Source: JAGXTF01 sp038317095 (GTDB lineage Bacteria; Bacteroidota; Bacteroidia; NS11-12g; UBA955). From it: a stretch of DNA of 64,000 nucleotides. The stretch is taken from positions 44,931 through 108,930 of the forward strand of contig JBBQBB010000002.1 of NCBI GenBank assembly GCA_038317095.1, in the 5' to 3' direction. Of this stretch, positions 17,470-25,647 are shown in pieces; positions within the stretch are counted from its first letter, which is position 1, and each line of letters starts with the position of its first letter. A program made the position numbers and the translations under genes. Under the pieces are notes generated by a model, which did not search any database, was not told the origin of the DNA, and worked only from the letters and a program-made list of their open reading frames with translations.

Positions 17470-18768
17470 ATGAGCACAGCATTTCAGGCGTATAGCCGCG
17501 ACGAACAAATATTTTCCTTGATACAACAGGAGTTGAAAAGACAGGAAGAAGGAATAGAACTGATAGCCTCGGAAAACTTTGTGAGCAAGCAAGTTATGGA
17601 AGCGATGGGTTCTGTACTTACCAATAAATATGCAGAAGGACTGCCCGGCAAGAGGTATTATGGCGGTTGCCAAGTGGTGGACCAAATAGAACAAATAGCC
17701 ATAGATAGACTGAAAGAACTTTTTGGTGCTGTATGGGCAAATGTGCAACCCCATAGCGGTGCGCAAGCAAATGCGGCAGTAATGCTTGGGATTTTGAAAC
17801 CTGGTGACCAGATTCTGGGGTTCGACCTTAGCCATGGTGGGCATTTAACCCATGGCAGCTCGGTTAACTTTTCTGGAAAATTGTACAAACCCGCTTTTTA
17901 TGGAGTAAACAAAGACAGCGGCCTGATAGATTACGAGCAAATGGAGGCCCAAGCAAAATTACTGAACCCAAAACTCATCATTTGCGGAGCCAGTGCCTAT
18001 AGCCGCGATTGGGATTATGCGCGCATTCGCCAAATTGCCGACAGTGTGGGCGCCATGGTTCTTGCAGACATTGCCCATCCAGCGGGAATGATAGCCACAA
18101 AATTGTTAAACAATCCACTTCCACATTGCCATGTTGTTACCAGTACTACCCACAAAACATTGCGTGGACCGCGTGGTGGCATTATTATGTTGGGTAAAGA
18201 TTTCGAAAATCCCATGGGAGACAAAACGCTAAAAGGCGAAATAAAAATGATGAGTGCAGTTTTGGACGGTGCGGTTTTTCCAGGCACGCAAGGCGGGCCG
18301 CTGGAACATGTAATAGCAGCCAAAGCGGTGGCTTTTCGTGAAGCATTATCGCCCGAATTTGCGGTTTACCAAAAACAGGTAAAAGCCAATGCATCTGCAC
18401 TCGCCAATGCCATGGTGGCAAACGGATATTCCATTATTTCTGGGGGTACAGACAACCATTTAATGTTGATAGATTTAAGAACAAAAAGTGCAGATTTAAC
18501 CGGTAGACTTGCCGAAGATACCTTGGTAAAATGCGATATAACGGTAAATAAAAATACCGTTCCTTTTGAAACCAGAAGTCCATTTGTTACATCAGGATTT
18601 AGATTGGGAACCGCAGCCATGACCACAAGGGGTATGGTAGAAAAGGACATGGAAACCATCGCGACATTAATAGACCATGCCTTAACCAAATACGACAATG
18701 AAAGCGAATTGGAGGGTGTAAAACAATCTGTGCGAGGTATGATGCACAAATTTCCTTTGTATTTGTAA
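17470..18768 (+). CDS. glyA: Serine hydroxymethyltransferase
   Basis: PLP enzyme that interconverts serine plus tetrahydrofolate with glycine plus methylene-tetrahydrofolate. It has 432 residues, a normal length. Visible hallmarks are LIASENFVS, YAEGLPGKRYYGG, QPHSGAQAN, SHGGHLTHG, the PLP-binding Asp200/His203 (VLADIAHPAG) and Lys229 in TSTTHKTLRGPRGG. An in-frame TTG 21 bases upstream exists, but ATG 17470 gives the usual family N-terminus. It complements folA in the folate one-carbon cycle, and metH (left edge) and metK (36.7 kb) use the products. Confidence 0.97.
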   Translation: MSTAFQAYSRDEQIFSLIQQELKRQEEGIELIASENFVSKQVMEAMGSVLTNKYAEGLPGKRYYGGCQVVDQIEQIAIDRLKELFGAVWANVQPHSGAQANAAVMLGILKPGDQILGFDLSHGGHLTHGSSVNFSGKLYKPAFYGVNKDSGLIDYEQMEAQAKLLNPKLIICGASAYSRDWDYARIRQIADSVGAMVLADIAHPAGMIATKLLNNPLPHCHVVTSTTHKTLRGPRGGIIMLGKDFENPMGDKTLKGEIKMMSAVLDGAVFPGTQGGPLEHVIAAKAVAFREALSPEFAVYQKQVKANASALANAMVANGYSIISGGTDNHLMLIDLRTKSADLTGRLAEDTLVKCDITVNKNTVPFETRSPFVTSGFRLGTAAMTTRGMVEKDMETIATLIDHALTKYDNESELEGVKQSVRGMMHKFPLYL

Positions 18769-19152
18769 ATGCAAAAATTGCGCATTAAACAGGGCTTGCA
18801 ACCTTTGGGCTTTGCCTTGTTTTTATTGTATTTTATCATTCCCAATAAGGCAGTATCTATTCCATTGTTTTGGGCGGGCATATTGTTTTCAGTAGCGGGT
18901 TCAATTGTGGAAATTCAAAATTTTCTAAAGCTTCCTGCAAAGCGAAAAAAGGGAAAATTTATATTGGTTATTCCAGGAATTATTGTAAAAATATTGTTAA
19001 TTGTTTCAATTGCCCTTCGGGTTTACGAAGTAAAGTATTCGGTATTTATTTTGTTGGGCGTTATCGTTTTGGCAATCGTTTGGAGTGCATTTTCTGTATT
19101 TTATAAACCCCATAATGCCAGTGACGAAGGCATACTGGACGCACCAGAATGA
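18769..19152 (+). CDS. Small integral membrane protein
   Basis: Unknown function, 127 residues, starting immediately after the glyA stop codon with no gap. Four hydrophobic segments are visible (about 11-28, 30-46, 62-81 and 88-110), with a positively charged loop LPAKRKKGK between the second and third and a polar acidic tail (NASDEGILDAPE). The absence of spacing implies translational coupling with glyA. No known family is recognised. Confidence 0.7.
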   Translation: MQKLRIKQGLQPLGFALFLLYFIIPNKAVSIPLFWAGILFSVAGSIVEIQNFLKLPAKRKKGKFILVIPGIIVKILLIVSIALRVYEVKYSVFILLGVIVLAIVWSAFSVFYKPHNASDEGILDAPE

Positions 19153-19211
19153 TGTAATTAACTTTGCGTTCCCTGCGCTTCTTCGTGATTTTTTTATATT
19201 GGAAATAGAAT

Positions 19212-20648
19212 TTAACTTAGCCCAAAAAAACGTTTTATTTCTTTCCAAAAAATACCAGAAAGAAAGGTAACCACAATATACGACGCACATGCAAATAACA
19301 ACCCCAAAATCCCTTCAAAAACGCCTTGTGTAAAATAAAAAACACTTACACTTAAAATCAACCACAAAATTAAATTTCCAAATCGCAGCCAAATCCATTG
19401 AAATGCATTTAAAGAATAACCGCGCAGAATGCAGCCAATGGCAAAGGCAGATTGGGTAAAAAGGCAACTGTACGCAGCGCCCCAGGCTCCATATTTGGGT
19501 ATGAAAACAAAATTCAAACCGATATTTACTGCCATACAAGTTATTGCTAAAAACGAAAGAAATTTAACCCGATGGGCCGCTGTTAACCATGTTCCAAAAA
19601 TGTGCACCAAGGCCATGGGAATAAAGCAGCTCATCAATGGAATAAATATTTGGAGGGCCTTTAAAAATTCCGACTCGTCGGCATAACTTTTTTTGTACAA
19701 CAATTGCAATATTTCATGTCCAAAAAACGAGGCCCCCAAAACGGCTGGCAAAGCCACAAAAAGCACAATTCGGGTATTGAGCCAAACCATAGAATCGGTG
19801 TTTTTATTTTCGGAAAGGGTGCGGCTAAAAACAGGCAACAACATGGTGCTGATGAGGGATGAAAATATCAATGCAGCGTCTAATAATCTAAAACTTTGGG
19901 CATACAAACCCGCTTCAGCATCGCTGTTTTTTGCAAGACTGTGAATCATCCAAGCATCAATTCGCGTAAATACAGACATGGCAAATGCAAGTACGGCAAA
20001 CCAAGCGGTTTGTTTAATTAGCGTTTGTATTTTTACATCATCCACCAGGGGGAGTTTGCTTTCTTGTTTTCGATAAGCAAAAAAAGCAGCCGATGCACAG
20101 GCAATGGCATAACCCACGGTTTGGGCAGACAAGAATATTAATATTCCATCCCGGCCTTTAAATAGGGTACTGTAAATAAAAAAAGCGCAAATAAAAATAG
20201 CAACTGTTCGGTCAATTACGCTAACAATAGAGTCTGTTTTAAACATATGTCTGCCTTGCAAAACGGCACGAAAGAACAAGGTAAAACCGGCTAAAAATTG
20301 GTTTGCCACAACAAGGAGAAGTATGAGTGGATCAAAATTTTGCCACATGCCCAGTCCCAAAACCATGGCTATATAACCGAGTCCCAGAAAAAATCGCAAG
20401 CGCAAAATGGGCTTTGCAACCGCAGGATTTCCAGAACGACCTACTGAAGCAGATACATAATTGTTCAATCCAAAATCGAGAAGAATATTAAACAACAATC
20501 CGAAATTGAATATAATAAAATAGCGCCCGTACCATTCATCGCCAAGGTTAATTTGGGTTAAACGTTCGATCCAAAAAATCCAAATGGGTTTAATGAGCCA
20601 GTTTAGGGCTTGCAGTAGAAAAAGATTGCCAAGAAATTTTCTTTGCAT
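19212..20648 (-). CDS. Polysaccharide flippase-like membrane protein (Wzx/MurJ superfamily)
   Basis: Predicted lipid-linked oligosaccharide translocase of the MOP superfamily, 478 residues with about 12-14 transmembrane helices along the whole length. The N-terminal LLQALNWLIKPIWIFWIERL and the FGLNNYVSASVGRSGNP segment after helix 2 are like oligosaccharide flippases; a loop with KNSDAEAGLYAQSFRLLDAALIF sits mid-protein. The first convincing start is ATG 20648; frames further upstream would overlap the divergent neighbour's start region. No glycosyltransferases adjoin it, so the substrate is open. Confidence 0.78.
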   Translation of the reverse strand: MQRKFLGNLFLLQALNWLIKPIWIFWIERLTQINLGDEWYGRYFIIFNFGLLFNILLDFGLNNYVSASVGRSGNPAVAKPILRLRFFLGLGYIAMVLGLGMWQNFDPLILLLVVANQFLAGFTLFFRAVLQGRHMFKTDSIVSVIDRTVAIFICAFFIYSTLFKGRDGILIFLSAQTVGYAIACASAAFFAYRKQESKLPLVDDVKIQTLIKQTAWFAVLAFAMSVFTRIDAWMIHSLAKNSDAEAGLYAQSFRLLDAALIFSSLISTMLLPVFSRTLSENKNTDSMVWLNTRIVLFVALPAVLGASFFGHEILQLLYKKSYADESEFLKALQIFIPLMSCFIPMALVHIFGTWLTAAHRVKFLSFLAITCMAVNIGLNFVFIPKYGAWGAAYSCLFTQSAFAIGCILRGYSLNAFQWIWLRFGNLILWLILSVSVFYFTQGVFEGILGLLFACASYIVVTFLSGIFWKEIKRFFGLS

Positions 20649-20720
20649 AAAAAGGCAAAGATGCTTAAAAAATTTATGAAATAAGCATACAACAAAAACA
20701 TGTCCTTCCATTTTCCGTTG

Positions 20721-20728
20721 TAATTTTG
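20721..20728 (+). promoter_or_regulatory. -7 element before the conserved hypothetical gene
   Basis: TAATTTTG fits TAnnTTTG and ends eight bases before ATG 20736. No clear -33 TTG is present. Confidence 0.4.
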
Positions 20729-20735
20729 TACTCCC

Positions 20736-21302
20736 ATGCATTATATAGAGCCATATTACAACTGGCTGCATATCTATAACTCTAGTGAAGATAGCCTTTC
20801 CCCGTTTTTTGAAAGGGAGCATAGCGAGTTTATCTTCGAGAATGCGGTTTACAATTATCTCATACATCCGCAATGGGATACTTTTGGATCGCTTACCCTT
20901 TATATAAAAATCATTTATGTCGACTACCAAGATGGATTTGCCATAATCGAAATGATTGGCGAATGGAACGATGCTTTGTATAACGACATTATGCTTTTAA
21001 AAAGAGAAATTATAGAGTTGTTGTTGGCAGAAGGCATCAATAAATTTATTTTGATAGGTGAAAATGTGCTAAACTTTCATGCCAGCGACGACAGTTATTA
21101 CGAAGAATGGTTCCAAGAAGTAGAGGATGGGTGGATTGCTTTGGTAAATTTCAGGGAACATGTTTTGGATGAATTTAAAAAAACCCATATCGATTTTTAT
21201 GTAAATTTTGGAGGCGAATTGGATGACATTGAATGGAGGAAATTGGTTCCGAGTCAACTGCTAAGTCGCATAGAAAAAACCATTGACCTAAGATTGGGAT
21301 AA
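20736..21302 (+). CDS. Conserved Bacteroidota hypothetical protein
   Basis: Acidic cytoplasmic protein of 188 residues with no signal or membrane segment. It begins MHYIEPYYNWLHIYNSSED and contains IHPQWDTFGSLTLYIKIIYVDYQ, FAIIEMIGEWNDALYNDIM and KFILIGENVLNFHASDDSYYEEWF. These blocks recur, from memory, in a Bacteroidota-specific family of unknown function. The last third (NFREHVLDEF, DFYVNFGGELDDIEW) is also family-like, so the gene is full length. It ends one base before the left copy of the 36-bp repeat at 21303, so it marks the left boundary of the inserted segment. Confidence 0.8.
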   Translation: MHYIEPYYNWLHIYNSSEDSLSPFFEREHSEFIFENAVYNYLIHPQWDTFGSLTLYIKIIYVDYQDGFAIIEMIGEWNDALYNDIMLLKREIIELLLAEGINKFILIGENVLNFHASDDSYYEEWFQEVEDGWIALVNFREHVLDEFKKTHIDFYVNFGGELDDIEWRKLVPSQLLSRIEKTIDLRLG

Positions 21303-21338
21303 TTTATTCTCCCTCTAAAATCCGAATATCGTCTAGGA
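21303..21338. repeat. Left copy of 36-bp direct repeat (SCO1 gene 3' end)
   Basis: Identical over 36 bases to 23153-23188, exactly 1850 bases away. On the minus strand it encodes LDDIRILEGE and a stop, the C-terminus of the SCO1-like gene. Similarity continues weakly (9 of 12) past the identical core on the right side. Confidence 0.95.
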
Positions 21339-21387
21339 AATATTGCATAGCATAGTGTTTAAGCAGTCAAAATGAATTAAATGTGAA

Positions 21388-21395
21388 TAGCTTTG
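21388..21395 (+). promoter_or_regulatory. -7 element of the inserted gene pair
   Basis: TAGCTTTG fits TAnnTTTG, 37 bases upstream of ATG 21432. No -33 TTG was found. Confidence 0.4.
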
Positions 21396-21400
21396 TTTGG

Positions 21401-21425
21401 TACTTTACTTTACTTTACTTTATTT
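21401..21425 (+). repeat. TACTT pentanucleotide repeat in a 5' leader
   Basis: Four perfect TACTT units followed by one TATTT lie between the -7 box and the start codon at 21432. Slippage would change leader length but not the reading frame. Confidence 0.85.
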
Positions 21426-21431
21426 CACTGT

Positions 21432-21794
21432 ATGAAAAAGCAAATGCTTTTTGGATTTGTAGCTTTTTTTGCATTGTGCAATGCCAAAGCAACAAACCTA
21501 CAGCCACCCACTGAACTGAATTTTGATCCTGCAATCTCGGAAACTCAAAAGACCCAAGAAATTGAAATTTCAGGTAACGCGGTAGTGGTTACTTTCGATT
21601 GGGGTTGGCGAATTACCTGCAAACCACACTCTACTTGGTGTGTTAAAATTACCGTTATGCCAAATGGAAAGGTGGACATACTGTGTGATGATGGACACCA
21701 TTGGGTTTTGGGTGCGGGCAGCCCAGTTCCTCCAGTTGTGCCGTCAGGCGATGACACAACAATTGATATTCAAGCAAGTCAAGTCGAACCGTAA
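21432..21794 (+). CDS. Small secreted cysteine-containing protein
   Basis: Unknown function, 120 residues. The signal peptide is MKKQMLFGFVAFFALCNAKA. The mature part begins TNLQPPTELNFDP and has a strand-rich core, VVVTFDWGWRITCKPHSTWCVKITV, with three cysteines (CKPHSTWC and ILCDDGHH) and a Pro/Asp-rich tail. ATG 21432 is chosen because it gives a clean signal peptide and lies after the promoter; earlier frame is promoter and repeat. Its TAA overlaps the ATG of the next gene by one base, so the two are made together. The next protein has a CGNC motif, which suggests, without proof, that it acts on these cysteines. Confidence 0.72.
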   Translation: MKKQMLFGFVAFFALCNAKATNLQPPTELNFDPAISETQKTQEIEISGNAVVVTFDWGWRITCKPHSTWCVKITVMPNGKVDILCDDGHHWVLGAGSPVPPVVPSGDDTTIDIQASQVEP

Positions 21795-23146
21795 TGAACT
21801 TAACAACATGGCTAAAAACAGCAAGATTTATCTTCCTGTTTTTTATTTATCAAACTAGTTTTGCTCGGGGAAAAGCAGACTTAATCGTTTATTTGGTTTA
21901 CACCAACACAGATTGCGGCAACTGCAGTTTGTACCTAAAGTCATTGTCAAAGCAACTTGAAAATGAAAATATATCCTATTCCTATGTCACAAATAGCAAC
22001 ACCAATGAAGTTGAAAATAGTGAAATAGAATTTTATCGAAAGTCAAAGGCGAAAGTTGAAAGAATTGATGAAATTAGGAACAAATATTTATTTTTGGAGA
22101 ATGGAATATTGGTATTTTATAAAGATACTTTGTTGCTGAATAAAAATGCGAAGAGTTTCCTAAAGGACAATAATATATTTCAATTGCATTGGCTCAACCT
22201 TGTTGAATTTAGGGTTGAAAGCAATCCCTTTATTTCTAATAAAGAAATGCATATTGGAACGTCAGAATTCTGTTCTCCTATAATTCGTGATGATAATTTG
22301 TATTTCTACAACATTGAATCTAGCGAGTTAATAGAAAAAAATAGCCAAAAAGAAACAATAAGAACATGGAATATAAATAATCACTTTATTCAAAAGCAAA
22401 CAGTAGAACTTTTCAGTATTAGTGACGATTATATAAGGTCTTTAGATTTGGAGGTGTTTGAAATTTCACGTGTTTTAAAACTAAATAACGGGTTTGTTGC
22501 TTTTGGAACTTTTAAAGATACGGTTCATAAGAACAATTACGGGATAAAGGTGAAAACATCATGTTTCGCATTCAAATTAGACGATTCTTGTAGAATTCTT
22601 GACCATCAGGTTTTTCCTGAAAATTTTAGCGTGTTTACAGAATTTCTTGATAACTACAGTGATTCTAATACTCACTTGTATTATGAGTTTATGAATTCTT
22701 CTGGGATTATCAACTATGATTTGGAGATGATGGATTATAAAATTGTAAATGAGGAAACATATTCTGATGAGGAAATCCATTTCCCCATTAAGTCAGGGAA
22801 AGGAATAATGTACAACAGAGGCAGTGGGAAGGTTTATGATATAAATCTGAGAAAAGTTATAGATTTGAAAAAATCTGTCGGATTGCAAGATATAGACCCT
22901 TTACTTAAGCGAAAAAAGACGAATCTTCTTATCTTTATTTCTAAAATAGATAAATATTTTATTTCTATGATGCCATTTGATTCGGAAAATATAGAAATGT
23001 GTATCTATAATTCATCAGGTTTTAAAATATATAAATGGAAAGTAGCTTTTAAAAAACCTGCAAATACATTCATATTTTACAACAATGTAAAAAACGAAAT
23101 TTATTTAATTAACTATGTCACTTTAGAAATGTATAGAATAATTTAA
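21794..23146 (+). CDS. Secreted protein with thioredoxin-like CGNC domain and a beta-rich C-terminal region
   Basis: Unknown function, 450 residues, AT-rich. An N-terminal signal/anchor (about 8-22) is followed by DLIVYLVYTNTDCGNCSLYL (about 28-48), a strand then CxxC at a helix start, as in thioredoxin-like folds. The remaining roughly 330 residues show repeated strand pairs with aromatic/charged turns (EISRVLKLNNGFVAFGTFKD, IMYNRGSGKVYDI, KYFISMMPFD) suggestive of a beta-propeller. It is translationally coupled to the small cysteine protein upstream and ends seven bases before the right-hand repeat. No homologue is recognised by eye. Confidence 0.7.
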   Translation: MNLTTWLKTARFIFLFFIYQTSFARGKADLIVYLVYTNTDCGNCSLYLKSLSKQLENENISYSYVTNSNTNEVENSEIEFYRKSKAKVERIDEIRNKYLFLENGILVFYKDTLLLNKNAKSFLKDNNIFQLHWLNLVEFRVESNPFISNKEMHIGTSEFCSPIIRDDNLYFYNIESSELIEKNSQKETIRTWNINNHFIQKQTVELFSISDDYIRSLDLEVFEISRVLKLNNGFVAFGTFKDTVHKNNYGIKVKTSCFAFKLDDSCRILDHQVFPENFSVFTEFLDNYSDSNTHLYYEFMNSSGIINYDLEMMDYKIVNEETYSDEEIHFPIKSGKGIMYNRGSGKVYDINLRKVIDLKKSVGLQDIDPLLKRKKTNLLIFISKIDKYFISMMPFDSENIEMCIYNSSGFKIYKWKVAFKKPANTFIFYNNVKNEIYLINYVTLEMYRII

Positions 23147-23152
23147 CTTACT

Positions 23153-23188
23153 TTTATTCTCCCTCTAAAATCCGAATATCGTCTAGGA
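23153..23188. repeat. Right copy of 36-bp direct repeat (SCO1 gene 3' end)
   Basis: Identical to 21303-21338. This copy is joined to the intact SCO1 gene body and includes its stop codon at 23154-23156. Confidence 0.95.
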
Positions 23189-23792
23189 TATGTTGTATAT
23201 CCAATTTTACCGTACCATTGTAAATACCGCGAATGTGAAGGTTTTTGTCAACAAGCAAAATGTGTTCGGTGTGCAAAAATTCGTTAGAATCCAATGCAAA
23301 ACCTGCTTCCTCTTCGGCAAAGAAAGACTGCCTAGCCAAGGTGTATATTGTTGACTTATTGCCTGTAAGCAAGTGCCAGAGCTTGGCATCCAGTTCATTG
23401 TCCACTTCATAGGTTTTCAGCGTGGCTATGGAATCCTTCCAAGGCATTACACTGAAAGATAAAATTTGCGCTGTTCTATGTAATTTCAGTGAATCCTGAA
23501 TGCCCAACAAATTATGGGTCATTTTAGGACAAACGCTGCCACATGTAGTAAAGAAAAAGTTCGCCAATGTGATATGTCCTTTTAAATTGTTCTCAGAAAA
23601 TATTTTTCCATTTTGGTCGTAAAAAGCAAATGCAGCAATGGAATGCAGCTCTTTGGGAAATGATTTATCGGTTTTCCAATGTGGTGTAAAATCGGGTGTG
23701 TTATAATAAGGCAGTGTTGCATGTTTTTGTGGATTCGAGCATGCCAAAAAACTAAAAACAACAACAAGTATGTATAAAATATTATTTTTCAT
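23154..23792 (-). CDS. SCO1/SenC-type copper chaperone lipoprotein
   Basis: Thioredoxin-fold protein that delivers copper to, or reduces thiols of, cytochrome oxidase CuA sites in the family. It has 212 residues. A lipoprotein signal ends FSFLACS (Cys18). The metal motif is TTCGSVCPKM with Cys84 and Cys88, and the C-terminal His ligand region is FLHTEHILLVD (His174 or His177). It is the last gene of a minus-strand operon led by an ECF sigma factor and overlaps the preceding lipoprotein gene by four bases (ATGA). Its last codons are duplicated at 21303. The left-edge cytochrome oxidase-derived pseudogene is not linked. Confidence 0.88.
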   Translation of the reverse strand: MKNNILYILVVVFSFLACSNPQKHATLPYYNTPDFTPHWKTDKSFPKELHSIAAFAFYDQNGKIFSENNLKGHITLANFFFTTCGSVCPKMTHNLLGIQDSLKLHRTAQILSFSVMPWKDSIATLKTYEVDNELDAKLWHLLTGNKSTIYTLARQSFFAEEEAGFALDSNEFLHTEHILLVDKNLHIRGIYNGTVKLDIQHILDDIRILEGE

Positions 23793-24358
23793 TTTACAGT
23801 ATTGCTTTTTATCGTATCACAATCTTTTACGCCTTGTAGCCCATATCTTCGGCCATTTAAAACCGTATAATTCATTCGGATATTTCCATTTTCATACCAC
23901 ATTTTTTGCCCTCCACTTTCCTGTCCCTTTTCATAATTAAAATCTCGGATTAAAATTCCTTTATCGGTCCATTCTTTTTGGTTTCCTTCTGCGATATCGT
24001 TTTTAAAATGATAAACGAAACGCTTGCTTCCATCGCGCCAAAAACCCAAATGCCCCCCAGTTTTTTTCCCCAAATGATAATAACGATTTGCCCGTACCAT
24101 TTGGTTGTCATAGAATTCTACACTCGAACCTTCTTGCAGTCCGTTGGCATAAAATTCTAATAGATTGGTGTCTCCCGTGCTGTTGTATTGTAAAAAAACA
24201 CCAGTAAAAGGGTTGCCTTTAAAAAGCAATTTGCCGTTTTCATGCACAATGCCAGGATCGTTGCTGCGTATGGTAATTTGAGAAGTTTTATGACAACCCC
24301 CAAAAGCAATAATCAAGCAACAAATAAGTGAAACTTTCAAAGCAGTATTGAAAGTCAA
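23789..24358 (-). CDS. MORN-like (YwqK-type) repeat lipoprotein
   Basis: Lipoprotein of 189 residues with lipobox LIIAFGGC (Cys about 22). The body has repeated toxin-antitoxin YwqK/MORN-variant units, each with a G-x-x-x-E/W-Y pattern: NSTGDTNLLEFYANGLQEGS, YYHLGKKTGGHLGFWRDGS, FKNDIAEGNQKEWTDKG, KGQESGGQKMWYENG. Such repeats form surface-exposed beta hairpins; the biochemical role is unknown. It is placed between the YHYH gene (11 bases upstream) and SCO1 (four-base overlap), so it belongs to the same envelope-stress or metal operon. Confidence 0.78.
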   Translation of the reverse strand: MTFNTALKVSLICCLIIAFGGCHKTSQITIRSNDPGIVHENGKLLFKGNPFTGVFLQYNSTGDTNLLEFYANGLQEGSSVEFYDNQMVRANRYYHLGKKTGGHLGFWRDGSKRFVYHFKNDIAEGNQKEWTDKGILIRDFNYEKGQESGGQKMWYENGNIRMNYTVLNGRRYGLQGVKDCDTIKSNTVK

Positions 24359-24369
24359 ATTTACAATAT

Positions 24370-25128
24370 TTATTTTGAAACTGTACCTGCTGTTCCAAAA
24401 AATGCATCACCGTTTATGTAAGGGTCTGCGCTGGTTATATGGTAATGGTAAATTCCGTTTGGATAGTCAGCAGTGGCGGAGGTATGGCCATGGTAAACAT
24501 CCAAATCACCGTTGACAATGGTTTTTCCGTTTTCTAGGGGTCCATAAACTGGGAAACCGTCCAACAAAAATCCAAGCAGTGCGCTTTTGCCATTGTTTGT
24601 GGTGAGCCAAGTAGGTTCAAGGTGGTAGTGATAATCTCCCCCTGGCGCTGGGTGACCGTTGTATTGATCGAAAGAGTTGATTTCACCACTCAAAGCCACA
24701 TGGCCTGCTGCATATTGGTTAAAGATGGGAACTCCATTTAAAGATACTCCCATAGGTCCCATGGGGGTTGCAGTTTTGATGGTGGCTTCTTTTGGATTTA
24801 ATGGAATGCGAAAAGTGTAGTTCATTTGAGAAATAGTATTCGGGTTTTGTTTCCAAGCGCTGTTGCTGCCATTGTAGTCTTCGAATTTGCTGCTTTCCCA
24901 TGCAGTTCCTTTGTAATAGGGCGATTTATGGTCAGAAATACCTGTCGTTTTTATCACTACAAAATCGCCATCCAAATAAATATCGGTAGCCCCGTATATT
25001 TTTTTGTATATGGCCAGGGCATCCTTGGTTTGATTGTTATTGTTGGTTGTTTTCTTCTTGCAAGCGCCTAATCCATTCAGGGTTAAAAAAACGGCTATAA
25101 CTGAGCATAATTTAAATAGGATTTTCAT
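24370..25128 (-). CDS. YHYH-domain lipoprotein
   Basis: 252-residue lipoprotein with lipobox NGLGAC (Cys about 23). The YHYH domain shows NGHPAPGGDYHYHLEPTW and GIYHYHITSADPYI, both with HxH clusters able to bind metal, and LLGFLLDGFPVYGPLENG between them. YHYH proteins are secreted and of unknown activity; the His clusters and the SCO1 neighbour make copper or another transition metal a reasonable guess. It starts 19 bases after the Spy-like gene. Confidence 0.85.
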   Translation of the reverse strand: MKILFKLCSVIAVFLTLNGLGACKKKTTNNNNQTKDALAIYKKIYGATDIYLDGDFVVIKTTGISDHKSPYYKGTAWESSKFEDYNGSNSAWKQNPNTISQMNYTFRIPLNPKEATIKTATPMGPMGVSLNGVPIFNQYAAGHVALSGEINSFDQYNGHPAPGGDYHYHLEPTWLTTNNGKSALLGFLLDGFPVYGPLENGKTIVNGDLDVYHGHTSATADYPNGIYHYHITSADPYINGDAFFGTAGTVSK

Positions 25129-25147
25129 TTTCTATAATTTGTTTTTA

Positions 25148-25645
25148 TTATCGATGGGGTCCATTTTTACCAGGTCTTCTGCCTTCATTTCTTGCATGCA
25201 TTGTGTGAATAATATCATCTATTAATTTGTCGAATGATGCTTTTTGATTTGCATTGCAAATGAATCTAATTTTCCTAAAATGATCAAATGTTATGCTATC
25301 GCGATATACCGCTAAATATGAAATTTTTGTCAATAGTACTTGTAAATCATTTTTGTTTATTGAATCTGATTTCAATTTTTCAAAATAGGCATCGTGCAAT
25401 ACTTTATTTTGCAACTCAAAATCTTCCATACCATGGCGATGTTCTTTTTTCAATTGCTCAAATTTATCTATTTGTGTTTCATCGAGTTTTAATCCTTCTA
25501 TTATAATTTTATCTACTGGTGTAGGGCCCTTTGGCCTGCCCATCGGGAAAGAATTTCGCTGTCCTAAAAAAAGAAAGCCTAGGGTTCCAAGATTTAAAAT
25601 CAACAGCCCAACTATTCCTATTACCAACAGTTTTTCCTTTTTCAT
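25148..25645 (-). CDS. Spy/CpxP/CnrX-like periplasmic protein
   Basis: 165 residues with an N-terminal membrane anchor (about 5-24, LLVIGIVGLLILNLGTLGFLFLG). The rest is a mostly helical domain: KLDETQIDKFEQLKKEHRHGMEDFE and FDHFRKIRFICNANQKASFDKLI are the paired helices of the Spy/heavy-metal-resistance fold, with His/Met/Glu-rich stretches. Members act as periplasmic chaperones or, as CnrX, as metal sensors that titrate an anti-sigma factor. Directly following sigma and anti-sigma genes, the sensor role is favoured. ATG 25645 is used; it lies two bases after the anti-sigma stop. Confidence 0.75.
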   Translation of the reverse strand: MKKEKLLVIGIVGLLILNLGTLGFLFLGQRNSFPMGRPKGPTPVDKIIIEGLKLDETQIDKFEQLKKEHRHGMEDFELQNKVLHDAYFEKLKSDSINKNDLQVLLTKISYLAVYRDSITFDHFRKIRFICNANQKASFDKLIDDIIHTMHARNEGRRPGKNGPHR

Positions 25646-25647
25646 AA

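Larger units (their letters stand above)
21303..23188. other. Candidate 1.85-kb inserted segment bounded by direct repeats
   Basis: Two AT-rich, plus-strand genes sit between two copies of the 3' end of the minus-strand SCO1 gene. The arrangement resembles site-specific integration into a gene 3' end, with the gene restored by an element-borne copy. No recombinase is encoded, so it would be passive cargo or the residue of a larger element. Tandem duplication of SCO1 followed by deletion is an alternative. Confidence 0.5.
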
